Of a stretch of 64,000 nucleotides of DNA, positions 1 to 57,500 are shown piece by piece (positions within the stretch are counted from its first letter, which is position 1; each line of letters starts with the position of its first letter). Under the pieces are notes generated by a model that was not told the origin of the DNA, searched no databases, and was given only the letters and a program-made list of their open reading frames with translations. The stretch comes from Acridotheres tristis (Eukaryota > Chordata > Aves > Passeriformes > Sturnidae): contig CM072889.1 of the NCBI GenBank assembly GCA_037013685.1, positions 16,315,976-16,379,975 of the forward strand, in the 5' to 3' direction. The position numbers and the translations under genes were made by a program.

Positions 1-456
1 CAAAACCAAAATGAACGGCCCTAAATAATTAATACAATTAAGAGCTAAAAATACATTAAGCACATATCATGTTTTGAGTGACTTAACTTTCACTGAGATG
101 AGCAAAATCTGGGTTTAGTCCCAAATCAAGGATGTATTTAAGGAAATCTTTAATCAATTAGTTTGATTTACTTTTCAATGTCTAATTCTATCCTTGAGCA
201 TTTCTGCAAGGGAAACTCTTGTCTGCTCATATTAAAAACAAATCTTTGTCTTCTCCTTCAGATCCTAGAAAGCTCCTGAATGTTTATCTCACAATTAAAG
301 TGGCACCTAATGATGGTTTTGTTCATTTACATTTGTTGAATGAAGTTCATTTGTTGAATGAACTTATGAAGTTCTCCCCCAGCATTTCAATTGTTTTATG
401 TGTAATGTTTGGGAGAGGCTGGAAGTTGACCTTGAATGGTTCATTTCTGTTTTCAG
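1..456 (+). other. Intron of CNKSR2-like gene (left edge)
   Basis: AT-rich intronic sequence up to the acceptor at 456. No other feature seen. Confidence 0.7.
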
Positions 457-46186
<45,730 letters not shown>

Positions 46187-46433
46187 CAGGAGCCTCAGCC
46201 CGGGTCACTGCTGAGTGCCTGGACAGATGCAGTCAGACAAACACTGGTGAATTTATTGCTAAGGTACTCAGCAGTACTGTAAATAATTGGGTAAGAGAAT
46301 AGTGCCACAGGATGCCTACTACATTGCATGATAAGACAATAATATTCTTTATGAATTTTTTTGTTTGCTGTTATCAACCGATGTCCGTATCAAGCTCTGC
46401 ATTAGAAAGAAGCAGTGCAGAAGTGTAACTGAA

Positions 46434-46439
46434 AATAAA
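46434..46439 (+). terminator. Proximal poly(A) signal AATAAA
   Basis: AATAAA lies 248 nt after the CNKSR2-like stop codon. The downstream sequence is not strongly GT-rich, so this is at most an alternative proximal site. Confidence 0.35.
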
Positions 46440-49400
46440 TACCAGTATATTTAAAGTACTGTACTAAAACTCAGCTTATAATATGAGCTCCTACAATCAT
46501 TTTATATATTTAGATATATATAAATACATATCTATGTATATAAAATGTAACATGGTAGTTGACATTTCCTTTTAAAATGCCCTAAAGTTCACATTTTCAC
46601 ACATTTTTTCCTGAGAAAAAATATAAAAATGAAGACATGAATACATTGGCCACTCTTAGAGATGAACATTTATTTTTGCAACATTTCCAGGTAGTGACCA
46701 TCTTTGCAAATAAAAGGACAGAGTTATCAAAATGTAAACTCAATCCCTATAGTGTGCCTTAAAATGTACACTGTACATCAAAGAAATAGATCCCAGTCTG
46801 GCCCTATGGGCACTCTGTACATGCCATTTAAATACTGTGTTTGTAACGTGCTGTGCCTGCCTTTAAACGAAGGAACACGAGCAAGCAGGTTTGGCACAGA
46901 GATAAGATATGAGTAGAACAATATTGGTTGTTCACTAATGCTGCAACTTAAACTGGTTTTAATAGAATTTGAAGTATTTCATGGTGAAAGAAAGAAAAAA
47001 AACATCTGCACTGAGTAAGGTACGTACTGCAGGTTTTCATCGTTTCTTCACTGTGAATTTAAGTGACACGTGACTGAGTCACAAAATTCAAAAACAGCAT
47101 GAGAATGAAGCTAAAAAAACCTCCTGAACTAATCAATTGCATTCTGTGATAGACTGACATCTATAGCTGAGTTAATTATTCAAAATTATGTAATGTCTGG
47201 CAATAATTTTTAACTGCTAGCAGTACATTTGCAAGTGGGTGAAGTTATTCAAAACATCGTTCAAAAACCAGTCGGTATTGATTGGTTTGGGAAGACACAC
47301 AAGTCACGCAGTGTATTTCACTTCCTTGCCTGGGTGAGAAAAGTTTGTAAGAATCATATTTTGGGGAAAATACTTGTATTCTTTGGGGGGAAAAAGATTG
47401 CTCTGAATGCTACTGAACATAGATTTCAAAGCCATTCACAGTTTGCTTTGACTCTGCTTGCTAGAATACTTCTAAAAGGCAGAATGAAGGGGATGTGAAT
47501 ACAGCTGATGTCATTTCACTGAAACAGATTTCACTGGAACAAATTCACTGATCATTTTTTCACAAGATAAACCTAATTGTCTCTCATCCATCAAGGAGTG
47601 TAAAATTCAGTATAACAGAGGAAAAAATGTCATCTCAGCGAGGTCCCAGTATCCAGGAGGAGATTTCATTATTCCCAAAGCCAGACCAGGTGAAGGTGTC
47701 CTGGGTGTTTAGTTCTGTTTCCATGGAGCAGCTGAGGGGGTAAAAAATATCATGGGAAAGCTTCTGGGCTGAGACAAAGACAGGGAGGTCGCCTGCGAAT
47801 GGTTATCATAGGCAAAACAAACCTGACTTGGGGAAAATTCATTTATTAAGAATTTAAAATACAATTGCATAGTGAGAAACAAAGACAAAATTAAAAACAC
47901 CTTTCCCTTGCCTCCTCCCTTCTTTCCAGTCTTAATTTCATTCCTTCATTTCCAGCGAGCAACAGCATAAGTTATAGAATCCATTTAGAAATTAATTCAT
48001 ATTATACATGCAAGCAGTGATGGATGGTCACAGAAATAGTTACAGAGATTGAGCTATCTAAATTCCTAAAGAAATTGAAATATCCCTATCATTTAAAACC
48101 CAAAAGATGGTTTGTGCTTTCATAATGAAAAGATCTATATTATTTCCAAATAGCTTTCCAAAAGGATTTCAAATGCTACTGCATCATCACTCAAGACATA
48201 ACTGAGCATATTCAGTGAAGTCACAAGTAAACAGAGAATACTGCTTATAGACAACTGAAAATGAGAAACATAATTGGGAAGATAGATTTCTCAGAAATAA
48301 CACAAGTAGTAGGGAAAACAGATTATCTCTGTTTTAAGTACAATTTCTGTAATATGAATAGATGAGATAGATAGAGTTCATACTTTTGCTCAGCTTATCT
48401 TTAAAAATCTTTCAGTGTCATGAGATGATCATTTCTGAAATTCTTGGAGTTGTGAGTCTGCATTCTGCTCTTGCAGAGCAGCTCTCAGCAAATGTGATTT
48501 GCACTGAATAGGCCAAATAAATTGTCCAGGAGATTCATGAGATGAAATGAGATGAGATACACTGGAGAAATTCCCTCTAATGGGCTTATGATTAACTGGG
48601 AGAAAAGTTTGAACCATTTGTCTGGCATTGCTTGTGCCTTAGAGCAAGCAAAATCTAATTGCTAAATTAAGCAATACAAAGACTTTATTCTTTCCCAAAT
48701 GTCAGCTGGCATTTGGAAGCCATTTCACAAGAACTTATCATCCTCCTGGCACATGTACCCAACCCCACCCTGCAGCCCTTCCCTCCCTGCCACGGGTTTC
48801 TTCCTTCTGGGTGTAGCAGCCAATCTGAATGGACTGCAGAGAAGAATGTGCACAGCCACCACAGCACAATTATCTGGATTTTCACCACCTTTGAATTCAC
48901 TGGAATGCAAAGTGCAATACAGATACTGTTTTTAAAAATTAATGCACCAAATCCTGCTTAGGTATTAAAATATGTCCAATTCTCCTGTACCAATAGGTAC
49001 TTAAACACACTGTACAAAGCAGCTGGAATTGTTGTGGTCATTTTGATGCCATATTTTTAAATAAGAAAAGAACAAGCCTTGGCTGTTGAGTTCATCAAGG
49101 AAAATAAACAGCAACTGTATGATAGATTTATTAATTTACCAGTTCTCCTGCCTGAATTCTCAGGTAAAACTTGTTTTTTAACATACACAACGACATGGAA
49201 ATGTTGTTTGGATGTGCTTAATTTAACTGGATCTTATTAAAGTTAGTGTCTTCATTCAGAATTCCTGCAGGTAAAATGTCTCAGCCCATAGACTTTCTCT
49301 GACACTCCACAAGCTGAGTCGTTTTGTTACTGGCTATTTTTCATTACAACTGATTTAATGCTCCCCCTGAGCTACTGATTCCCCTCCTTTTTTAATACTG

Positions 49401-49550
49401 TTCTGTATTCAGTGACATGCCAGATCTTTGAAAGTGTCTTAATAGCTCTCTCAGCATCACTTCCTGAGAGAAACGAGACATTATTCTTGGTTTCGTTATT
49501 TTAAGTGAAAACTACCCTGAGCTTGCTCTAATTGACACGAACAAAAATCA

Positions 49551-49577
49551 AAGGAGGAGGAGGAGGAGGAGGAGGGG
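49551..49577. repeat. (GGA)n microsatellite in the 3' UTR
   Basis: About eight GGA units near the middle of the long 3' UTR. Confidence 0.9.
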
Positions 49578-52160
49578 GTTGTTATCAGTATATTCAGCTC
49601 TGGCTGCTGTCTTTTGAGCTGGAATTGTGCTGCTTCACTGTTTTTTTCCAAGGAAAAAGAAATGAGTGTTGCAGAGAATTGTACATGGCCAGTTAAGCTT
49701 ATTCTCACTCCTCTCAGCAGTTACAGAACACTCGTTCTCCGAGGTCTTGTGAAGGACAGTACAGGTACCTTTGAAGGAGTCACTTTACAGTGGCTCTGGG
49801 AAGGGCTCACCCTCCTCAAAAATTGTGCAATTCTGCTGCTGACCTTTAGGACATCTCACTTTAAATGTTAATAGGACCTCTGGGAGAAAAATTAAGAATC
49901 TGGTTGAAATTGTTTAACTCAACACGCATCTGAGGAGAACAGGGAACATTCTTACCTTTGTCTCAAATAATGCAAATCAGGCCGAAATTATCACATACCT
50001 TACTTGCCATATTCTTTCCTCATGTGGTCTTACTGTCTTCCGAAGAGATAAAAACATTCTTTCTGCCAAAAATAGCAGTATTTGTGACCAAGGTGATATA
50101 GCTGGGGGCTGTTGATCCTTGAGGAGGGACAGCTGTGCCAGCAGAACTATTTTGTGATAATTCATCAATTGTTTGAACAAACCCTTCGTGCAGTGGGGAA
50201 CTAAGTCCTTCAAAGATGGTTTGTGTAAAACAGCCCTTGGCTAAGGCACGATGCAGCACAACAAAATCAGCCCCCTCTGCAATGTCTGTCAGCTGCTTCT
50301 GAACCAGAGAATACCACCAGGCAATTTAATTATAGTTTAAATACTCAATTTGTCAGTACAAGCAAGTCTTGTGTCTCTGCAGAGGTTCCAGACTCAGACC
50401 TAGGGAGATTCCTTAAGGAAGAGAGCACAGGCCTGTCTGTATGGCCGGGTCTCAGCTTGAGCCCCATTCATGGCATACCTGGGTTCCCTACATTTAATGC
50501 TAGAGAAATAAGTGCTGGCTTGGTCTCATGAAGGATTTTATTCTCTGCTCAGTTTTCACAGTAGGGAAATGGTGCTTTAGGGCAGCCAGAAGTGCACAGG
50601 TTTCCCATGGCAGATTTTCCATGTACCACAACACGTCACCTTCCCTGCTGCCAAATGATGCTTATATACCCCTAGGACAAAGAATGGGTAATAACAGGAA
50701 AAACTGGAGAAGCAATATTAGCTATTCATTTATATTTAGTGTCAAAAACCTCTTTTTCTTCCAGAATGTTTCCCTCACTAAAGCTGAGGCTCAGGGTAGG
50801 TTTCCCAGGCAGGATGCTGTGGGAAAGGTCCTCCATCTCTCTCAGATGAATTCACACCGCGTGGCTGAGGCTCTTGATGGGTGTTAAGTGCACACAGATC
50901 TGAAAATCCCATCTGAAAATCACACCTGAGCCACATCAGCCGGAAATTTCATGGCTATTTAAACCAAAACTTGTAAGTTGGATTTCCTTAGTTGATGTTT
51001 ATAATTACTTTCTTTGCTCCCATTGCACACAAGTGAAACGTGATGTTTCTGATCAGTTCCACTAACATGTGGGCAGGGAACTCTCCACTCTGGATATAAC
51101 TAATAGATAAAGAAACATTTTTTAAAGCTTATCTTCTATATTTTACGGGTTATACCACTCTTGCACATCCAGAAGGAGGTTTATAAATAATATTGTTTAA
51201 GCTTTTATCAGGTTTGAAGACAGGTGATATACTACTGGGACCTCCTCTTAATAAAAATATTTAAACAATTCAGATAGAAACTGCCTTCAGGAAAAGAACC
51301 ATATACACTCTTTATGCAGGCCAGACAGATATATCTTTATTTTTATCAAGAACATACATGTGTTAGAAGTGACAGTTAGGGACTTTAAGCATTAATGCCA
51401 CTGTATGATCAGTATTTGAAAGAAAGCAATGTTTTAAAAATTATTAAATACGTCGACAACCTGCTGTTTGACAGCTAAGTCCTGTAGCTTCTGTCCTCAC
51501 ATTTCTAGCATATTGTTCATCCTCAGGCATTGGTGAGGGTATCAATATAGATCTTTTTACTAACAGTAAATGTGTCTGTCTGAATGCTGCAGATTAACTA
51601 AGGATGTCACATTATACATATTAACTACTGCATTTTTTCACTAGCAACCACAAAACAAATATGTCTTAACAAACTATGTTCGCTGGCCAAAATGCCAGTA
51701 AGACCCTGTTACCAGTTAAGACTTCTGTTTTACTGAGAAACAAGGATTTCAACTTAAAAATCTGATGAGAAAACAGGTTAGGATATAAGAGAAATGCACT
51801 AGTATTAATAAACGTTTTACATTTGACACATACTGTATTACAAAGACAATATCCTTGTAAGACCATTAATTGCTGGGCCATAGGTGACTTCCATCTAGGT
51901 TACTAAATAGCTAATAAACCTTGTATAGAGCCTTTTTTAGATAACGCTTACATGTATGGAAATGTATGACACCCTTGTACTATGGCTTGCACTTTACTTG
52001 CATTAAACTGTGAAGTAGGCTGTAGTAATGTCTTTGTATATTCAGGGGTTGAAATACCAAAGCACTGGAGTATCATTCTGCTGGTGTTCAACCTGTCCAA
52101 CGTGCTGACAATGTGTATTTTGCCAACCCCACCACCTTCAAATCTTTGGCAAATAACGCT

Positions 52161-52342
52161 ATGGGGTCTCCATGGTCTTTGTTTCTTTGTAAATATAAAC
52201 ATTCTTACTTGTTTCGTTAGCAATAGGAGGTTATAAACCAAACTTTCACTAGGACTGTTTTCAATAACAAAAAAAATAATAAAAAAAAAACAAAACGAAA
52301 AAAAATCTATAGCGCCTTGTATAAGAATCATGGAGACCCCAT
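52161..52342. repeat. Long-range inverted repeat in the 3' UTR
   Basis: ATGGGGTCTCCATG at 52161-52174 and its exact reverse complement at 52329-52342 are separated by 154 nt. Pairing extends inward with G-U pairs and one mismatch to about 52182/52321. The loop contains an A-rich tract (52268-52305) and a Pumilio-type site (52188). Confidence 0.75.
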
Positions 52343-52440
52343 GACCTGTGGGCATTTTTGTTTACAAGCAGTATGTATATATGTATTAGAGGCAGAACTG
52401 TTATTTATCACAAAGTTATATTGTGGATGATTCTTTCTTA

Positions 52441-52446
52441 AATAAA
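52441..52446 (+). terminator. Distal poly(A) signal AATAAA
   Basis: AATAAA is followed by a T/GT-containing stretch (TATGTTTTCTGTC) about ten bases downstream. Plausible alternative end of the CNKSR2-like 3' UTR. Confidence 0.5.
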
Positions 52447-53272
52447 TATATGTTTTCTGTCATTAAGAAAAATAAGTATTTTAGAGCCATCTTGAGAAGT
52501 TTGAAGTGTCAAGCTTCAAATACGAGTAATCTTCCATGTTTCAGCCTTGTTTTTCTAATCAGCTGGGAGATGAACTAAGAGGCAATGGAAAACCACCTGT
52601 CCATGCCAGGGAAAATGCTGGAGTTGGAAGTTTTTGAGCATTCTGCAACTTTTCTATAATGCCCATCGTGCTTAATGCTTTGACGAGCAGATGCTCCATC
52701 GGTAAATCCCTCAGCTCGTGGATGCTACAGAGAGAAAACCAATGGTTCTAGACTAATACAGGTCAAACGAGGTTTCAGCCCCTGGATAACACAGTATTTC
52801 TTCAGTTTCACAACAGTATTTTTAATTTTATACTTGTCTATGCTGAGAGATGATCCAATAGTTTCTATAGGCAATGAACATTAGGTTTCTTTTTTCCCTC
52901 TTTCCAGATGAGTTCTGTGTGAATTACTGTAACCGGCTGCGTTTTCTATCACAGATTAATAACTTGTTAACTTTTTGTGTGTCTACAATGAAAATTTATG
53001 AATGGAAAACTTCACTGTGTGTTGCTCACTGGGCATATACCTCATGGTACATTGCACAGACGTGTAAGTTGTAAGTTGCACTGCAACATTAAAAAAAGGA
53101 ACATATTGCTCTTTTTTCAAAGATATTAACTTATTTAAGAGATATAATCTGTACATTATTAAAAAAAAAACAAAAACGAAAACATTTATTCTTCCTAAAT
53201 TCAAACAAAGCTTTTGTTTTGGGGGGAAAAAAAATAAAAAAGTTGTAAACTTCAGTTGTAAATTTGGACTTC

Positions 53273-53330
53273 AATAAACGAATTATCTGCACTTAGATTG
53301 TGTGTTTATGGAGGATTTTGTGTGTTCCGA
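53273..53330 (+). terminator. Main poly(A) site: AATAAA plus GT-rich downstream element
   Basis: AATAAA at 53273-53278 is followed by a GCAC cleavage-like site near 53290 and a GT-rich element (TTGTGTGTTTATGG and TTTTGTGTGTT) at 53298-53326. This is the textbook arrangement for plus-strand cleavage, and it sits directly upstream of the GC-rich array before APOOL. Confidence 0.7.
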
Positions 53331-54180
53331 GTGCGATGCGGACTGAGGAGCATCGCTGTCGGTCTGAGGGAGATCCCGGCTGAGGGGGATCCCTGCCCAC
53401 CTTAGGGCCACGTCGGCTGAGACGGATCTCTGCCCGATTTAGGGCGATCTCGGCCAAGGGCGATCCAGCCCCAGGTGAGGGGGATCCGTCCCTGCCCGCT
53501 TTAGGGCGATCCCGCCGCGGTTGAGAGCGATTCCTGCTCGCTTTAGGGCGATGTCGGCTGAGGGCGATCCCGCCCCGGCTCAGGGGGATCATCCCTGCCC
53601 GCTTTGGGACAATGCCGGCTGAGGGGAATCCTGCCTCCGCTGAGGGGGGATCATCCCTGCTCGCTTTAGAGCGATGCCGGCTGAGGGCGATCCCGCTCGG
53701 GCTGAGGGGAATCCATCCCTGCCCGCTTCGGGACGATGCCGATTGAGGAGTTTGGGACGATGCCTGCTATGGGGGATCCCGCCCCGGCTGAAGGGGATCA
53801 TCCCTGCCGGTTGAGGGGGATCATCCCTGCCCGCTTTGGGGCGATGCTGGCTGAGGGGGATCCCACCCTGGCTAAGGAGAATCCATCCCTGCCCGCTTCG
53901 GGGCGATGCCGGCTGAAGGGGATCCCAGCCTGGCTAAGGAGAATCCATCCCTGCCCGCTTCGGGCGATGCCGGCTGAAGGGATCCCAGCCTGGCTAAGGG
54001 GAATCCATCCCTGCCCGCTTCGGGGCGATGCCGGCTGAAGGGGATCCCAGCCTGGCTAAGGGGAATCCATCCCTGCCCGCTTCGGGCGATGCCGGCTGAA
54101 GGGGATCCCAGCCTGGCTAAGGGGAATCCATCCCTGCCCGCTTCGGGGCGATGCCGGCTGAGGGCGATCCCGCCCGGCCT
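53331..54180. repeat. GC-rich minisatellite upstream of APOOL
   Basis: Degenerate units of about 30 bp share GGGCGAT, GCCGGCTGAGG and GGATCC-type motifs. From 53881 they form a clear array with 60-62 bp period (ATCCATCCCT at 53881, 53943, 54003, 54065, 54126). Long open frames appear on both strands, but they are products of the repeat and not genes. The array fills the gap between the upstream poly(A) site and the APOOL promoter. Confidence 0.9.
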
Positions 54181-54520
54181 GAGCGCGGTTCCGCCCCGGC
54201 CCCTCGGCCCCGCCCAGCGCGGCCCTTCCCGCGCGCCGTAGGCGGCGCTGTCCAACATGGCGGCCAAGGTGAGTGTCCGCCCTCCCGCCCTCAGGCCGGC
54301 GCTGCCCCGGCCCCGCGGCTCCGCTGCCCCTCAGGCTCCGCTGCCCCTCGGGCTCCGCTGCCGCTCTTCCGCGGGCTCGGGGCAGCTGGGGCGGCTCCGT
54401 GCAGCCCCTCGGGAGCGCCCGGCCCGCCCGCAGCTCCGCCGGTGCTGGGGGAAGGAGCCCCCGGTGCCGCGGAAGCCGGGGTCAGGTGGAGGAGTGGGGC
54501 AGTGAGAGGTCTCTGGTGGT
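54170..54520 (+). promoter_or_regulatory. CpG-island promoter of APOOL
   Basis: A very CpG- and GC-rich block surrounds the first APOOL exon, with GC-box-like CCCCGCCC motifs near 54192 and 54206 and no TATA box. The CCAACATGGCGGCC sequence at 54252-54265 matches the YY1 consensus AAnATGGCGGC and overlaps the start codon, a known arrangement in housekeeping promoters. Confidence 0.75.
54257..54268 (+). CDS. APOOL: APOOL exon 1 coding part (MAAK)
   Basis: ATGGCGGCCAAG is followed by the donor GTGAGT at 54269; it ends in phase 0. It codes only MAAK, compared with MAA at the start of human APOOL. The upstream bases TCCAAC are an acceptable but not ideal Kozak context. Confidence 0.82.
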
Positions 54521-57500
54521 GTGGGACTCGAGGGAGAAAGAGCTGGTTGGAGGTGGTTAAATTGTGCAACACGGAATAAAAGCAGTGTTTCTCTTCTGGT
54601 TCTTCTCCATGTATTCGCAACCCCCGAAACACCTTCAAGTCGAGGAATATCGAGATGATAGTTTGCTAGTAACGTGATAAAGTGCTGGTGGTGCTGTACA
54701 TCACTAAAACAAGGCTGTTAAAATCATGCTGTTACAAGCTAACAGGGTTACAAGTATCCAGAATATCTCTAGTTGTAGGAATAATGCAGTGTCTTTAAAC
54801 AGAAAAAAAAAAGTGCATGTAAAGATGTAAGCTTTTTCACAAATATTTAGACAGGTTTTCCAGTGTTTGCAGTCAAATTGATGAATAGGTGAACTCACAT
54901 GAATATTCATATTTGCTTTTTAAAAGCATTTAAAATGTGTACATCTTTTGGATGATGCCAAAGAGGACAGAGAGAAAAATTAAAATAAAGCATCTTACTT
55001 TTGTTTGTTATGGAAAAAAAACTGGTTTTGGCTTTGCTGTCTGGCTGGGTGATCTTGAAGTGGTTTGGCTTAGTACATAAATCTGAATGATTCAGATCAC
55101 ACCATTAATGAAGTGACATAATTTAATTTTCTTTACTATTTACTATGAAAGATTTATTAATAAGAGTTTTATTCTTCTTAAGATACCACTCTCTGTAGGT
55201 CACCAAGACTAAAACCAAATCCATGGAGGTACCAGTGGTTGAGGTGAAGTGGAAGGATTCTGTGGGGATTTTTGGTGGTTGTCATCAGAGATTTATAAAT
55301 ACATACCTGAATTAGTATTGGGGTTTGGCCTACAAACTTCTGGCAATCATCATGTCTTGTGTAACTTCTGGGAAAATTAAACCAAAAGGATGTGAGAGAA
55401 AGACATCTGAGTAGTAGGGGAAAGTCATAAACCTATGACACTTTATTCTTTAATTGACATTTTTTTCATGGAAAATATGTGGTAGCTGCTAAATTTTAAT
55501 TTTATTTTAACCTGGCTGGTAGATTCCCATTTTATGATAGAGAACTTGTATATTTTTTTCTATAAATCTATGCATCAGATTTTTGCATGGACTCCACTCC
55601 TTCGATTTTGCTTGTTTTGAGGCAGCTCCTGCCTTCAGGGCAAGTTTCCTGACTCGAATTCTTGAAGCAAGCACACAGAATTTGCAGTTGTAGGGAAACA
55701 ATATCTTGGAGATTAGCATAAATTAACTATATAGTTTTATTGTGGTTTAGTTTGTATTCTGCATCTTCTGAGTGGAAGATAGTGAATTCTTTGTAGTGAT
55801 GTAGCTTTTTAACTTTTTTTTTTAATAGAATCTGTGTTTTTGATCGTTGATAAGATTCCAACACTTTGAAGCAGATTGTTTGAAATGCAAAGACTTAAAG
55901 CCAAAATTATCCAATTATCCACTTTTATTAACAGTTTTATTGTTATATTTTGATTGGTCTTAGTCCAGTTCTACTATTAAGAGGCATAGCTGTAGTAATT
56001 TTCTGCTAGAGAGTCTAGAGTGCATTTCTTCAGCAAATAATTGCTGTTCAGGCTTCTCATCAAAAATATTGGCATGTCTGTTTGTCTTTGGTGTGCTTTT
56101 TATGCCTGGGGAGAAACAACCCTTCAGGTTATCAGTGTTGCAGGTCAGGAACTTGGCAGTTGTGTTACAGGGAATCTTTTAATACTGGTCTTTGGCCTTT
56201 CCTTCTGGTGCTGTTTAGCTCTGTGTCAGTGCAGAATTCATCTCCTGAAATGTCACCTGGTTTCATGGCTTTTGTAGCTGCAGCAATTTCCTAAACTCCT
56301 CAAAAAGAAGACTTTTATTTATTTGTAAGTCAGTTATCAGCTGATGTTGTGGAGTCATTCTACTGGCTGAACATGTAATTCCAGCTTGTTGCAGGTGTTT
56401 TTCTCTGTGCTTCTTTCCTAATGTTTGATGTAACAATATGATCCTGATATTTCTTAATTCTCAGTAACTTCTGTAGAAGTTTTCATAGGTAAAATACTTT
56501 ATGGTTTCTTTAGCCAAACAGTATATGATTTTCCTTGTTTAGTACATAATGCCTCATAATTAACTTTTAATAAAATAATTTCAATAAATTAGTAGTAGAA
56601 ACAACTTGGTTAATTGAGGTCTTTTTAGTGCACCTCGTGATTAGATAAGGAACAGGATAAACAGCTCCATGCAGTGAAGCCTCTTTAGTGTAGTCACGGT
56701 GATGTTGCTGTTTTTTCACTCTGGTTCTTTGTGATTTCAGTAGAAAGGAGTGAAACCCTCTTGGGATAACTGTGCCAGTGTAAATGTTAGCCAGTACAGC
56801 TGTTTCCTTGGATCTTTAAACATTTATGTGTTTGTCTGCAGGCACCCAAAGTAAAGCAATTACTGTCAGTCAGGAGCTGGACCTCTTTGATCATTCCCTG
56901 TATAGCTTTCTCTTTTACATTGAGCAGAGGCTCCATTGTGACTTTTATATATTTTTTTCTAAGTGAACAATACAACTTCTTCATGCTCTGTCACTTTCAA
57001 ATTCAGTTTTCCTTCTGGTGTCTACTGAAAATTGGTGTCTTGTTCTGGTAGCATGCTGTATGGAAATAAACAATCTGAATTATGATAGATTTAAAATAGT
57101 TTTTCTTTAATAATTCTTCAGAAATGGAATTCCTGCATCTGAGTAAATTACAACTGATTTTACCCTAACAGATGATGGAAGCCTCAGCGTGGCTTTGAAC
57201 ACAAAATTCTCCCTGGGATTTGAGAATAAAATTCTTGTCAGGGATCTTTAACCTTTTCTTCACCATTGTAATTTGAGAAAATCTTTGTATAAGCCAGAAG
57301 ACATTTCTAAAAGGCATAATGCTTTAAAAAAGTGACTTTTTCAATTCCATATTTGATCAGTTCCAAGGGAAATTCTAATTTCAGCATTAAGACTCCCTTT
57401 TTTGTCTCTCTGTCCCAGGTGGCAAAGCTGGCAGCTGTTTCTTCTGGGCTGCCATTTGTATGTATTACTGTATATGCAGCAACAGAAAAGGAATCAAAAA

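Larger units (their letters stand above)
46187..53295 (+). other. Probable 7.1-kb 3' UTR of the CNKSR2-like gene
   Basis: No exon-like coding sequence or recognisable interspersed repeat was seen between the stop codon and a strong poly(A) signal at 53273. Poly(A) hexamers at 46434 and 52441 could give shorter forms. The AT-rich stretch carries Pumilio-type TGTAnATA octamers at 46278, 46535, 52188 and 52374 and an inverted repeat at 52161/52329. Long 3' UTRs are common in neuronal genes. An independent plus-strand noncoding transcript in the distal part cannot be excluded. Confidence 0.6.

Noticed and set aside
53293..54267. Minus-strand and plus-strand open frames rich in Arg, Gly, Pro and Ala
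   Set aside because: They arise from the GC-rich tandem array and from the lack of stop codons in GC-rich sequence; no protein family resemblance.
54151..54579. 142-codon plus-strand open frame through APOOL exon 1
   Set aside because: It runs in a different frame through the CpG island and the first intron; high GC removes stops.
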